From: Burkholderiales bacterium
Lineage (GTDB): Bacteria > Pseudomonadota > Gammaproteobacteria > Burkholderiales > Burkholderiaceae_D
Length of the DNA: 36,619 nucleotides
Direction of reading: 5' to 3'
NCBI GenBank assembly: GCA_947451925.1
Contig: CANGAW010000030.1
Location: forward strand, 1 to 36,619
Position 1 is the stretch's first letter; each line of letters starts with the position of its first letter. Both the position numbers and the translations under genes were made by a program. Shown here one piece after another: positions 17,607 through 25,701 of this stretch. The notes under the pieces are model-generated. The model was given only the letters and a program-made list of their open reading frames with translations, did not search any database and had not been told where the DNA came from.

Positions 17607-19886
17607 TTAGCCCACCTTCTCCAGCTTGGCGATGCCCAGATCCAGCAGCTTCATGCCGCTGCGGCCGAAATTGATATTGGCACGGGCCTGCGTTCCGCTG
17701 CCTTCTATGTCCACAATTACGCCTTCACCAAACTTCTGATGAAACACGGTCTCGCCGATTCGCCAGCCGGTATCGCGTTTGCTGTTAAAGCCCTGAGCAA
17801 TTTTGTTGTTGCCTGAATCCGGCGTTTCCACCCAGGCCGCTTTTTGCGTATGGCCGTACCACTGCGTCTGGGCTTTGGGCGACAGCCATTTCAATGACTC
17901 TTCAGGCAGCTCGGCAAAGAAGCGGGATTTCATGTTGTAGCGGGTCTGGCCGTGCAACATGCGGGTCTGGGCAAAGCTCATATACAGCCGCTTGCGCGCG
18001 CGGGTGATGGCGACATACATCAGCCGCCGTTCTTCTTCCACACCGTCTTCGGCTTTCTCGCTATTTTCATGCGGGAACAGGCCTTCTTCCAGGCCGGTGA
18101 TGAACACCGCATCAAACTCCAGCCCCTTGGCTGAGTGGACCGTCATTAACTGAATTGCGTCTTGTCCTGCCTGCGCCTGATTGTCGCCAGCTTCGAGCGA
18201 GGCATGCGACAGGAAAGCCGACAAGGGCGACATGATGGCCGACAGCGGCGCGTCGGCGTCGACAATCTCGATCCCGTCGCCATTGACCAGTGCCGGTGGT
18301 GCCGCTGTCACTTGCGGGCCAAGCAAGGCAGGGGCGTCCATGCCAAAGCCTTCTTCGGACACAAACAAGGTCGCGGCGCTGACTAACTGTTCAAGGTTTT
18401 CTATCCGGTCCGCGCCTTCTTTTTCAGTCTGATAGTGCAACAGCAAGGCGCTTTTATCGAGCACCGCCTGCACCATCTCCGGCAAGGCCGCATGCTGTGC
18501 TTCGAAGCGGGTGCTCTCGATTAACCTGACAAAACCGGCCAGCGAAGTGCCGGCCTTGCCCGCGACATAGGGCACGGCGGCGTACAAGGAAATGTTGTAC
18601 TGACGGGCAGCGTCTTGCAGTTGTTCGATGGAGCGGGCGCCAATGCCGCGGGTAGGAAAATTCACGACCCGTAAAAAAGCGGAATCATTATGCGGATTGT
18701 CCATCAGCTGCAAATAGGCGATCGCATGCTTGACTTCGGCACGCTCGAAAAAGCGCTGGCCGCCATAGACACGGTAGGGCAACTTGGCTGAAAACAGCGC
18801 ATGTTCGATGACCCGGGATTGCGCATTGGAGCGATACAGAAAAGCGATTTCGCTGCGCATCCAGCCTTCGTTAATGAGGCTTTTGGTTTCTTCGATCAGC
18901 CACTGCGCTTCCTGCAAATCGCTGCTGGCTTCAAAAATGCGCACCTGCTCGCCATGACCGGCGTCGGTGCGCAAGTTCTTGCCAAGACGGCGGGAGTTAT
19001 TGGCAATCAGCACATTGGCCGTATCAAGAATATGGCCATGGGAGCGATAATTTTGCTCCAGCTTGATTAAGTTCTGCACATTGAACTCGCGCTCGAACGC
19101 GCTCATATTGCCAACATTGGCGCCACGGAATGCGTAAATGCTCTGGTCATCATCGCCCACCGCAAAGACCGCGCTATGCTGCCCCGCCAACAGCTTCAGC
19201 CACTTGTATTGCAGATCATTAGTGTCCTGAAACTCATCGACCAGAATATGCTTGAAGCGCGACTGGTAATGCTCGCGCAAGGGCTGATTGCGCGACAGCA
19301 GTTCATAGCTGCGCAACAGCAGTTCGGCAAAATCGACCACGCCTTCACGCTGGCACTGGTCATCGTAGGCCTGATACAGCTCGACGAACTTGCGGTTGTA
19401 GTCGTCATTGGCTTCGACGTCCTTGGCGCGCAAGCCCTGATCCTTGGCGCTATTGACGAAGTACATCAGGTTTTTGGCCGGATATTTTTCATCGTCGATA
19501 TTGAGCCGCTTCAACAAGCGCTTGATGGCCGACATCTGGTCTTGCGAATCCAGAATCTGGAAGGTTTGCGGCAAAGCCGCGTCGCGATAATGCGCGCGCA
19601 GCAGGCGGTTACACAAACCATGAAAAGTGCCTATCCACATGCCGCGTGTATTGATCGGCAACATCGTCGACAAACGCGTCAGCATTTCCTTCGATGCCTT
19701 GTTGGTAAAGGTCACTGCCAACACGCCGGCAGGGGACACCTGACCGGTCTGAATCAGCCAGGCAATGCGGGTAGTCAGGACCCGGGTTTTGCCGGAGCCG
19801 GCACCGGCAAGAATCAGCGCGGGCTGAGCCGGCAAGGTGACGGCGGCGAGTTGTTCGGCGTTGAGGTTATGAAGAAGATTTTGCAT
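17607..19886 (-). CDS. uvrD: UvrD/PcrA-type DNA helicase II
   Basis: This superfamily 1A 3'-5' helicase of 759 residues acts in nucleotide-excision and mismatch repair. Visible motifs are Walker A GAGSGKT, TFTNKASKEM, the DEFQDTN box, GDDDQSIYAFRGA, EQNYRSHGHIL and the late motif MTVHSAKGLEFDAVFITGLEEGLFP (listed here in parts: MTVHSAKGLEFD, then GLEEGLFP). The C-terminus ends in the usual small domain (GETVFHQKFGEGVIVDIEG region). ATG 19886 gives the family start MQNLLHNLNAEQLAAV. It lies 52 bases downstream of the last effector-like gene on the same strand and converges on the 567-residue orphan. Confidence 0.96.
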   Translation of the reverse strand: MQNLLHNLNAEQLAAVTLPAQPALILAGAGSGKTRVLTTRIAWLIQTGQVSPAGVLAVTFTNKASKEMLTRLSTMLPINTRGMWIGTFHGLCNRLLRAHYRDAALPQTFQILDSQDQMSAIKRLLKRLNIDDEKYPAKNLMYFVNSAKDQGLRAKDVEANDDYNRKFVELYQAYDDQCQREGVVDFAELLLRSYELLSRNQPLREHYQSRFKHILVDEFQDTNDLQYKWLKLLAGQHSAVFAVGDDDQSIYAFRGANVGNMSAFEREFNVQNLIKLEQNYRSHGHILDTANVLIANNSRRLGKNLRTDAGHGEQVRIFEASSDLQEAQWLIEETKSLINEGWMRSEIAFLYRSNAQSRVIEHALFSAKLPYRVYGGQRFFERAEVKHAIAYLQLMDNPHNDSAFLRVVNFPTRGIGARSIEQLQDAARQYNISLYAAVPYVAGKAGTSLAGFVRLIESTRFEAQHAALPEMVQAVLDKSALLLHYQTEKEGADRIENLEQLVSAATLFVSEEGFGMDAPALLGPQVTAAPPALVNGDGIEIVDADAPLSAIMSPLSAFLSHASLEAGDNQAQAGQDAIQLMTVHSAKGLEFDAVFITGLEEGLFPHENSEKAEDGVEEERRLMYVAITRARKRLYMSFAQTRMLHGQTRYNMKSRFFAELPEESLKWLSPKAQTQWYGHTQKAAWVETPDSGNNKIAQGFNSKRDTGWRIGETVFHQKFGEGVIVDIEGSGTQARANINFGRSGMKLLDLGIAKLEKVG

Positions 19887-19892
19887 CTCCGG

Positions 19893-19898
19893 ATTATA
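19893..19898 (-). promoter_or_regulatory. Possible -10 hexamer directly before uvrD
   Basis: A perfect TATAAT on the minus strand ends 6 bases before the uvrD ATG at 19886. If used, transcription would start at or within a base or two of the start codon and give a near-leaderless mRNA. No good -35 is seen at 16-18 bases, so this is weak. Confidence 0.3.
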
Positions 19899-19938
19899 TG
19901 CCGGCCCGCCATGCCGGCGAGCTGTCTTCAGCACCACT

Positions 19939-21192
19939 TCACAGTGCGGTCGATTCGCTGTTGATATGCAAAGGCTTGTCACCGCTACCGCTGTTTTGAT
20001 AAATCAGCAGTGGTTCTTGCTCTTCCTCAGACAAAGAGCGCTCGATGGCAGCAAAAGCCTGTGTCTCGGCTTCGACGGTGACCATTCGCGACAGCGGCTG
20101 GAACTTGATCAGTCCCGCGGCCAGCTCAGGAGTCTGTTCATCAACGTCGTGTTCAACTTCGCTCTCTTGGAACAGCGTTTTTTTTACGCTTTCCACATCC
20201 GGGCTTAATCCTGGCCGCTTTACTTTTAACCGCGATTCAGGCTTGTCAGCGAACTTGTTCATCACGTTAGTCCTTGAGTTGCTTCGTCGGTAGCGCGGGG
20301 TGGCTTTGCGTTTGCTTTCCATCGGCCTTGAAGGACTCAGTGTTTTGACTGAGGTTTTCAGGATCATGCCGGCAATTACGCTGAGTTCTTTGGACCAGCT
20401 GAAAATATTAATCTGCATCACGTGGTAATCATTGCTCATCGGTCTCAACGCGGTTTTCCAGTGTCGGGCAAACAGGTGGAGCAAGGGAGCATCCGGACTC
20501 GACTTTAAAAATTCTTGCAGCGACTTGTGCGGCAATTTCTCTTGTTGCAGATATTGTGCAATCACCGTTTGTATTGCTGTGATGGCCGCCGTTCTGGTCT
20601 GCTTGCTGAGCTCGGAATTTTCCGCGAACAGCGCCGTCTCTAACTTATTGAGCATGACGGCATCGAGATTAACGAATTGCGTCAGCCGCAAATGAATAAT
20701 TTTGCTCGCTCTTTTACTCTCGCCAAAACGCTGCGGACTGGTTTTGGTCATCAGCATTTGATGGCGTCGTTCTAGTCGCTGGGTTTTACTCAAAATCGAG
20801 AAAGCCAGCTTCAAATCACCGACCTTCCAGTCATTATCGGGGCTCGCGTTATCCGTCAGTGCCTTCAGATAGAGTAGGGCTTTCGATTCATTTTCATCCA
20901 GCGTTTTGCTGCTCCAGATTGCCTCGATCGTCGCCGCGACCATGTTGGCCAACTCCAGTCGGTGGTAACGAATATTGGCCGCCTTAATTAAGCCGTGGTC
21001 CAATTCATTGCTTCGTCCCGAAAAAAACAGATAGGGCCGTCCCTGGTTGTCCCAGTCAGCACGCACCACTGTCTGGTCAGGCATGTGTTCAATCGCGTCA
21101 GAAATAATCAGTGCATTGCGCACAGACTTGGATGGGCTCAGCAGCAGCATGGCTGCGCCCTCATGATCAATACGGTGTGCTAGTGGTCGCAT
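19939..21192 (-). CDS. Unknown protein, tandem paralog family member B, candidate type III effector
   Basis: This 417-residue protein of unknown family is clearly related to the proteins at 21766-22809 and 23123-24190. Shared blocks include RNALIISDAIEHMPDQTVV, NIRYHRLELANMV, NDWKVGDLKLAFSIL, LFARHWKTAL and IFSWSKELSVIAGMIL. Its C-terminal tail of about 120 residues is longer than in the 347-residue paralog and is polar with basic stretches (SRPMESKRKATPRYRRSNSR). There is no signal peptide or membrane helix. ATG 21192 is preferred because RIDHEGAAMLLLSPSKS aligns with RMDHYGAELVYLSAAKP of the paralog, although no clear ribosome site precedes it; a TTG at 21219 is the alternative. It follows the chaperone gene by 28 bases, which suggests coupling and that it is a chaperone client. 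Confidence 0.8.
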   Translation of the reverse strand: MRPLAHRIDHEGAAMLLLSPSKSVRNALIISDAIEHMPDQTVVRADWDNQGRPYLFFSGRSNELDHGLIKAANIRYHRLELANMVAATIEAIWSSKTLDENESKALLYLKALTDNASPDNDWKVGDLKLAFSILSKTQRLERRHQMLMTKTSPQRFGESKRASKIIHLRLTQFVNLDAVMLNKLETALFAENSELSKQTRTAAITAIQTVIAQYLQQEKLPHKSLQEFLKSSPDAPLLHLFARHWKTALRPMSNDYHVMQINIFSWSKELSVIAGMILKTSVKTLSPSRPMESKRKATPRYRRSNSRTNVMNKFADKPESRLKVKRPGLSPDVESVKKTLFQESEVEHDVDEQTPELAAGLIKFQPLSRMVTVEAETQAFAAIERSLSEEEQEPLLIYQNSGSGDKPLHINSESTAL

Positions 21193-21220
21193 GGTGGTAA
21201 TTTCAAAAAAATTGAACAAT

Positions 21221-21715
21221 TCAGGCTTGCAAATGCGCCGTCAAATAGCCTGATAAAGACGAGTCATCAGGTAGCGCCAGCGGCTTGGCGTCTGTGTTGG
21301 ATTCTTCGACTACGACTTGTTCGGCAAAATGCCGGGCATAGGCGTGAAAGCTGCTGAGGTTTTTTTGCAGACTGTCGAGACTCATGCCAAGCAAGGGATA
21401 GGCAGCAATCAACATCAATTCGCCGGCCGGATGGTTCAGTGCAAATTTGATCGGTGCCACTCCCTGATAAAGCAAATTCGCACAGAGCATGGCCGCATAA
21501 ATTTCTGTCTGCCGATGGACAGGCGCCGGCCCCAGCAGACAGGAAAAAACAGCCTCTGCGGGCTCACATTGAAAGGCAATACAGAGGGTGGCGCCATCAT
21601 CAAGCTGCACTTCCCAGCTCTCGATATCGTCCTCAACGATGGCCTCAATGCCGGGCGTGGCCGGACCCAATTGATGCATCAGCATTTGCAGATCAGATAA
21701 ATCAGCGGACAACAC
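21221..21715 (-). CDS. CesT/SycE-type type III secretion chaperone
   Basis: This small acidic protein (164 residues) has the layout of class I type III secretion chaperones. An N-terminal helix (LSDLQMLMHQLG) leads to a strand pair around WEVQLDDGATLCIAFQCEP, then YAAMLCANLLYQG, then GELMLIAAYPLLGMSLDSL and a last long helix (NLSSFHAYARHFAEQV). Such chaperones bind effectors as dimers in the cytoplasm and hand them to the secretion ATPase. The start is not ATG: AAGGAG lies 3 bases before GTG 21715 and 6 bases before TTG 21712, and an in-frame TTG at 21742 would lie upstream of that ribosome site. It sits between two paralogous candidate effectors, its likely clients. Fold-level recognition is good; the exact subfamily is uncertain. 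Confidence 0.8.
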   Translation of the reverse strand: MLSADLSDLQMLMHQLGPATPGIEAIVEDDIESWEVQLDDGATLCIAFQCEPAEAVFSCLLGPAPVHRQTEIYAAMLCANLLYQGVAPIKFALNHPAGELMLIAAYPLLGMSLDSLQKNLSSFHAYARHFAEQVVVEESNTDAKPLALPDDSSLSGYLTAHLQA

Positions 21716-21765
21716 ACTCTCCTTGCAGGATGGATGAATCAATGATGGTCATGTACAAGCGCGGT

Positions 21766-22809
21766 TTAATCCGTTGAGCTTTCTACCAGCGTCGATGAAT
21801 CATCAAGTGCGCTTTGCCTGTTTTGCATCTGCACATTTTGTTTCGGTGTCAGCGCAGGTGTCGAGTGTTGCGGACAACAATGTTCCAGCACCGCTTTTGA
21901 TAGTTTGCTGATTTCCGACGACCAGGGAAAAATCGTAATTTGCAAACAATCAATGAGCTTTTCCGATCGACTGTTTTTGCTCGTCTTGATCGCGTCCATC
22001 CAATGTCTGGCAAAGTGAATCAGCGCTTCTTTTTCTTCGCTCTCAGAAATGAGTATGGCAACGGATTTTGCCGGTACCGTTGTTTGCTCAAGTAGGTTGG
22101 TGACCAGATTTTGCATCGCTTTGATAGCTCTGTCCTGCTGTCGCAACTCGTGCGTCAGATAGCCATCAAACAGTGCTGCTCTGGTCAGCAATAATTCTTT
22201 AGGACTTTGCATGGAAAACGCTTGTAGTCGCCGCGTGCGCAAATTTTCAAGCGAAAGGTTGGAGGACTTGATAGAGGCGTTTTTGGCTGTGCTGCTGACT
22301 GCAACAGAGATTATTTCTTCTTGCTTTTCCTGCGACACGACGACTGTTCTGGTCTCAACCAAGGGCAACGTGTTTTGCAGAGTGACTATTTTTCGCAAAA
22401 CCGGCTTTAACAAGCCTGCCGTAAAGTCGCCATGACTAGGCGTAAATGTGGCTATTTTTTCCAGCTTATCGGTGGCAATAAAGCTTTGCTTGCCCGATGA
22501 TTTTTCCTGACTTTTTTTGATCGCCAGCGCTGAGGTATTGAGGATGTTGCCTAATTCATTGCGGTAGTAAGCCAGATTTTTTCTACTGTTTGGATCGGAT
22601 TTTTTTAAGGTTTTGGCACCACCCGGAAAAAATACATAGTGTCGTCCCTGAATGTCCTGATCGGCTTGCAGTATGGCGCTATCCGGCAGTGCCTTGATTG
22701 CCTGATAAATGATGTGAACATTGCGCTCTGGTTTTGCCGCGCTGAGGTAAACCAGTTCGGCACCGTAATGATCCATTCGCTTAGGGGAATAGGATGAAGC
22801 TGCTTGCAT
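21766..22809 (-). CDS. Unknown protein, tandem paralog family member A, candidate type III effector
   Basis: This 347-residue protein of unknown family is paralogous to the genes at 19939-21192 and 23123-24190. Aligned blocks are RNVHIIYQAIKALPDSAIL, NLAYYRNELGNIL, GDFTAGLLKPVLRKI, HFARHWMDAI and IFPWSSEISKLSKAVL. The start MQAASSYSPKR is polar and free of acidic residues for the first dozen positions, as expected for a type III signal. ATG 22809 is certain from GGAGGT placed 5 bases upstream; a GTG 6 bases earlier overlaps that site. It is the first gene of a likely operon with the chaperone (50-base gap) and paralog B. An hrp-box-like site is 143 bases upstream. The function is unknown. Confidence 0.8.
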   Translation of the reverse strand: MQAASSYSPKRMDHYGAELVYLSAAKPERNVHIIYQAIKALPDSAILQADQDIQGRHYVFFPGGAKTLKKSDPNSRKNLAYYRNELGNILNTSALAIKKSQEKSSGKQSFIATDKLEKIATFTPSHGDFTAGLLKPVLRKIVTLQNTLPLVETRTVVVSQEKQEEIISVAVSSTAKNASIKSSNLSLENLRTRRLQAFSMQSPKELLLTRAALFDGYLTHELRQQDRAIKAMQNLVTNLLEQTTVPAKSVAILISESEEKEALIHFARHWMDAIKTSKNSRSEKLIDCLQITIFPWSSEISKLSKAVLEHCCPQHSTPALTPKQNVQMQNRQSALDDSSTLVESSTD

Positions 22810-22952
22810 AGACACCTCCGGAGTTCAATCAATTTGACGGGAAAAATATATTGAATCAGGTCAGGGCTTGCGCACTGCATAGTGGCGATTATCAGTACGG
22901 ATCTAATGGAACTCGCACACCTACTTTGATGGCAATAAAATTTTCTGCAGTC

Positions 22953-22979
22953 TGAGTGGCGGAAAAGAAATTAGGTTCC
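22953..22979 (-). promoter_or_regulatory. Hrp-box-like promoter for paralog A-chaperone-paralog B operon
   Basis: On the minus strand the site reads GGAACC, 14 bases, CCACTCA. Both halves match the HrpL consensus (GGAACC and CCACNNA) exactly, but the gap is one base shorter than the canonical 15-16. It lies 143 bases upstream of ATG 22809, which gives a long leader. Confidence 0.55.
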
Positions 22980-23002
22980 AACATGACCCACTATTCTCCA
23001 GC

Positions 23003-23097
23003 GAGATTTTTTTCGGGATCACAACGAAAGACTAGTGGGGAATTCGGACTGCATGCAGTCAGCCCACACAGCCGTCGTCACATGCCAGTGACGACGG
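23003..23097. repeat. Dispersed intergenic repeat, copy lacking the inner hairpin
   Basis: Bases 23003-23032 match 35003-35032 at 27 of 30 positions, and GGAATTCGGACTGC (23039-23052) matches 35077-35090 at 13 of 14. The two blocks are 6 bases apart here but 44 apart in the other copy, which carries an extra hairpin. A 10-bp stem CCGTCGTCAC/GTGACGACGG closes this copy. Confidence 0.7.
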
Positions 23098-23122
23098 TAG
23101 TATTTTGAAGAGCACCTCAACC

Positions 23123-24190
23123 TCAATCGTCATCAACACGGGATACCGCATCGTTGGCATCCTCGATACTGGTCGCCACAAACAATTTTTTGCGGACGTG
23201 CTGCACTTGAATTGCCTCGTCATCGGCACTGATGGCTGACGGTGTACTCAGTACCAGACTGGATTCTTTCGCGACCAGCTTGTTGACCATCGCTGCAGTC
23301 GGCAGCACAGGACTCATCACTACTTGTGCTGCAAGGCCTTCTTTTTTGCCGATCTGCCGGATCGCTACGGCCAGATGCGTGACCGCATTTTTCCATTTGA
23401 AATGATCCAGGGCTTTGGACGCGCCAGATCTATTTTTATCAGCTACTTTGTCCAGCCATGCCTCGGCAAATGTCAGCAACAACTCTATTTGCCGACTTTC
23501 CAACAGCAGTTTTTTGAAAGACTGCGGCGAGGCTGAGGTGTCGAAATATTTTTCCAGCAGAAGAAAAACGCTGTTCAGAATTTGTCGCTGTTGAGCCAGA
23601 TTGAGCGCTTGCCACGCATAGCCAAACAAGGCGGTCTTGACCATGTGCCGGGTCGATTGATCAATGGCCAAAAATTCTTTCAGCCATTCAGAATTGGAAC
23701 GCGGAGAACACTGTCTTCTGCCCACCATGACATCACGTTGGTATTGTGAGTTTGTTCGGATATTGGCTTTGGTTCGCGCAGCATGGTTTAAGCTGCGCAG
23801 CAAAGGTTTGAGTTCGCCAACCGTAAAATCTTCTTTTCTGGCCTTTTGTTCGGCCAGCGCATGGAGTTTACGTAATGCCGCTTGCTGGTTTTTATTGAGA
23901 TTAAAACCAGTCGTATAGCCAGCACTGACTTTCTCGAGCAAATCCAGCAGCAGCTGGCGATGTTTTTTGATACTGGCAGCGCGAATGCTTACCGCTTCAA
24001 GCCAGTTTTCTTTTTTGGTGGTGGTGAGATACCAGTTTTGATCAACGCTGCCGGCTCGCACCACAGCAGCATCGGGTTTGTTTTTAATGGCGGTGTAAAT
24101 TTCGCCCAGGCTCTGGGTGCCAATTTCCCCGTTCAAAGGCACCATGTTTAACAAGGGAGCATGGCGTACTGCGGCGTGTGCTTTCATCAT
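23123..24190 (-). CDS. Unknown protein, tandem paralog family member C, candidate type III effector
   Basis: This 355-residue protein of unknown family is the most diverged of three tandem paralogs. It keeps the block order: LGEIYTAIKNKPDAAVV, SIKKHRQLLLDLL, EDFTVGELKPLLRSL, TFAEAWLDKV and the final helix near NAVTHLAVAIRQIGK. The N-terminus MMKAHAAVRHAPLLNMVPLN has no acidic residue in its first 20 positions. ATG 24190 or 24187 both fit the AAGGA upstream. The box at 24219-24246 gives it its own promoter-like site, so it may be separate from the A-chaperone-B operon. No catalytic motif, signal peptide or membrane segment is visible. Whether it uses the same chaperone is unknown. Confidence 0.78.
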   Translation of the reverse strand: MMKAHAAVRHAPLLNMVPLNGEIGTQSLGEIYTAIKNKPDAAVVRAGSVDQNWYLTTTKKENWLEAVSIRAASIKKHRQLLLDLLEKVSAGYTTGFNLNKNQQAALRKLHALAEQKARKEDFTVGELKPLLRSLNHAARTKANIRTNSQYQRDVMVGRRQCSPRSNSEWLKEFLAIDQSTRHMVKTALFGYAWQALNLAQQRQILNSVFLLLEKYFDTSASPQSFKKLLLESRQIELLLTFAEAWLDKVADKNRSGASKALDHFKWKNAVTHLAVAIRQIGKKEGLAAQVVMSPVLPTAAMVNKLVAKESSLVLSTPSAISADDEAIQVQHVRKKLFVATSIEDANDAVSRVDDD

Positions 24191-24218
24191 CGTTTCCTTG
24201 AGCGTTGAAGAACGCTGC

Positions 24219-24246
24219 TAGGTCACAGGCAAGAAAACATGGTTCC
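24219..24246 (-). promoter_or_regulatory. HrpL/ECF-type promoter-like box for paralog C
   Basis: On the minus strand the site reads GGAACC, 15 bases, TGACCTA, ending 28 bases before ATG 24190. The -35 part and spacing match the hrp box exactly, and the -10 part keeps the AC..A core. The 7-base distal part shares ACCTA with the boxes at 1928-1955 and 15771-15798. Confidence 0.65.
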
Positions 24247-24276
24247 GGCAACAACTCGCCGTGATGATGAAATACG

Positions 24277-24306
24277 CGCTGCGCACAAGGAGTGCGCAGC
24301 GTTTTT
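24277..24306 (+). terminator. Hairpin with T run at the end of thiE (plus-strand oriented)
   Basis: A 10-bp perfect stem CGCTGCGCAC/GTGCGCAGCG with an AAGGA loop is followed by five T on the plus strand. Both flanking genes are on the minus strand, where the hairpin follows thiE by a few bases but has only GCGTATTTC after it. It may end thiE transcripts weakly, or stop antisense transcripts from the effector side. Confidence 0.5.
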
Positions 24307-24916
24307 ATGACGAATACAAGTGAACGAATTCTCGTGCCGCAGCGCAGGGATCTGTCGCCTGATACACGCTGCTGATAGCCGCCACCATATCAGCACCCAG
24401 CGCCACCAGTGGTCTGGCGTTTTCAACGCTCATGCCACCGATAACGCAGAACGGCAGCGTCAGTTCTGCGCGCGCACGGGTGAGGATGTCCGGCTGGGTC
24501 GTGACAGCATATTTTTTTACACGCGAAGGATAAAAGCCACCAAAGGCGACATAGCTCGCACCGGCTGCCGCCGAGTGACGCGCCAATTCCAGATCGCCAT
24601 AGCAAGATGCGCCAACGATCTTGTCCTTGCCGAGCAGACTGCGCACCGCCGCGACTGAGGCATCGGTGCCACCCACATGCAGGCCATCGGCATCAATTAG
24701 CTCGCACAGGGTGAGATGATCATTGATGATGAACGGCACACGGTAGCGGCGACATAGCGCCAGCAAAGCCTTTGCCTGTTCCTGCTGCAAGGCCTCACTG
24801 GCGGTCTTGTGCCGGTACTGCAGCAGGCTGGCGCCAGCTTGCAGACCCTGTTCGGTCGCTGCCAGCAATTTGTCGGTGTCATCCCAATCGGGCGTGACCA
24901 GATACAAGCCTTTCAT
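24305..24916 (-). CDS. thiE: Thiamine-phosphate synthase
   Basis: This 203-residue TIM-barrel enzyme couples the pyrimidine and thiazole phosphates to make thiamine phosphate. Visible motifs are LQYRHKTAS near residue 35, FIINDHLTLCELIDADGLHV, and YVAFGGFYPSRVKK, plus the phosphate-binding IGGMSVENA late in the chain. ATG 24916 overlaps the thiD stop as ATGA and is preceded by GAGGAGAG inside thiD. It is the last gene of the thi operon. Confidence 0.96.
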   Translation of the reverse strand: MKGLYLVTPDWDDTDKLLAATEQGLQAGASLLQYRHKTASEALQQEQAKALLALCRRYRVPFIINDHLTLCELIDADGLHVGGTDASVAAVRSLLGKDKIVGASCYGDLELARHSAAAGASYVAFGGFYPSRVKKYAVTTQPDILTRARAELTLPFCVIGGMSVENARPLVALGADMVAAISSVYQATDPCAAAREFVHLYSS

Positions 24917-25701
24917 CTTCTCTCCTCGGTGCGGCACGGGATCAGTTGACCGTCTGCGATCGCATAAGCTGTTTCAAGACTGTGTTGTGTGATGGTTTGT
25001 GCGTCATGTAATGCTGTCTCCATCGTCTGCCCTTGTGCCAGACAGGCGGCAATGGCCGAGGCCAGTGTGCAACCGGAGCCGTGGAATTCGCCGGGCAGAC
25101 GCGGCCATTGCCAGCTGCGATGTTTCGATCCGGTAAACCAGCGGTTGACTACGGTGTCACCCGCGCCATGTCCACCCTTGATCAGCACATGCGCTGTGTC
25201 GCGCAGCAAATGCGCAAGCTGCACTTCCAGCGCTGTCGCTGCATCACATAAGGCGGCGGCTTCCGGCAGGTTCGGTGTAATCAGCGTGGCCAGACTGCGC
25301 AAGGGTTCAAGCATGTGCACGGCGTTTTCGCGTGCCAGAGCGTGGCCATGACCACTGGCTAATACCGGGTCGAGTACAACCGGTAAATCCGGCTGCTCGG
25401 CCCGCAAGGCCGAAATGGTTTCAGCAATGACCGCCACATTGTCATGACTGCCAACGATGCCGATCTTGATAGCGGCAATCGACAGCTTGGCCATCAAGGC
25501 TTGCGCCTGCTGGCGCACGATGGCGGCATCCACCGCATGCACAGAAAATACGCGATCATTGTCTTGTACTGTCAGCGAGGTAATGATGGGCAGCGCATGG
25601 GCACCCATCGCAGCAATCGCTTCAATGTCGGCCTGTATGCCGGCGCCGCCGCTGGGGTCCAGCCCTGCAAATACCAGCACGCAGGGACGACGCAGACTCA
25701 T
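24913..25701 (-). CDS. thiD: Hydroxymethylpyrimidine (phosphate) kinase
   Basis: This 262-residue ribokinase-fold enzyme phosphorylates HMP and HMP phosphate to give the pyrimidine half of thiamine. Family motifs are [16 protein letters not shown] at the start, [14 protein letters not shown] in the middle, and the catalytic-end loop [19 protein letters not shown]. Its ATG overlaps the thiG stop as ATGA, and its own stop overlaps thiE the same way, so the three are translationally coupled. Confidence 0.96.
   Translation of the reverse strand: MSLRRPCVLVFAGLDPSGGAGIQADIEAIAAMGAHALPIITSLTVQDNDRVFSVHAVDAAIVRQQAQALMAKLSIAAIKIGIVGSHDNVAVIAETISALRAEQPDLPVVLDPVLASGHGHALARENAVHMLEPLRSLATLITPNLPEAAALCDAATALEVQLAHLLRDTAHVLIKGGHGAGDTVVNRWFTGSKHRSWQWPRLPGEFHGSGCTLASAIAACLAQGQTMETALHDAQTITQHSLETAYAIADGQLIPCRTEERR

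Larger units (their letters stand above)
22810..23122. other. 313-base gap between paralogs A and C: promoter-like box and hairpin repeat
   Basis: No gene was found here. It holds the hrp-box-like site (22953-22979), a copy of the dispersed repeat that starts GAGATTTTTTTC at 23003, a perfect 14-bp palindrome at 23047-23060 (GACTGCATGCAGTC), and a 10-bp hairpin at 23072-23097. The hairpin could end transcription of paralog C, but no T run follows it on the minus strand. Confidence 0.7.
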
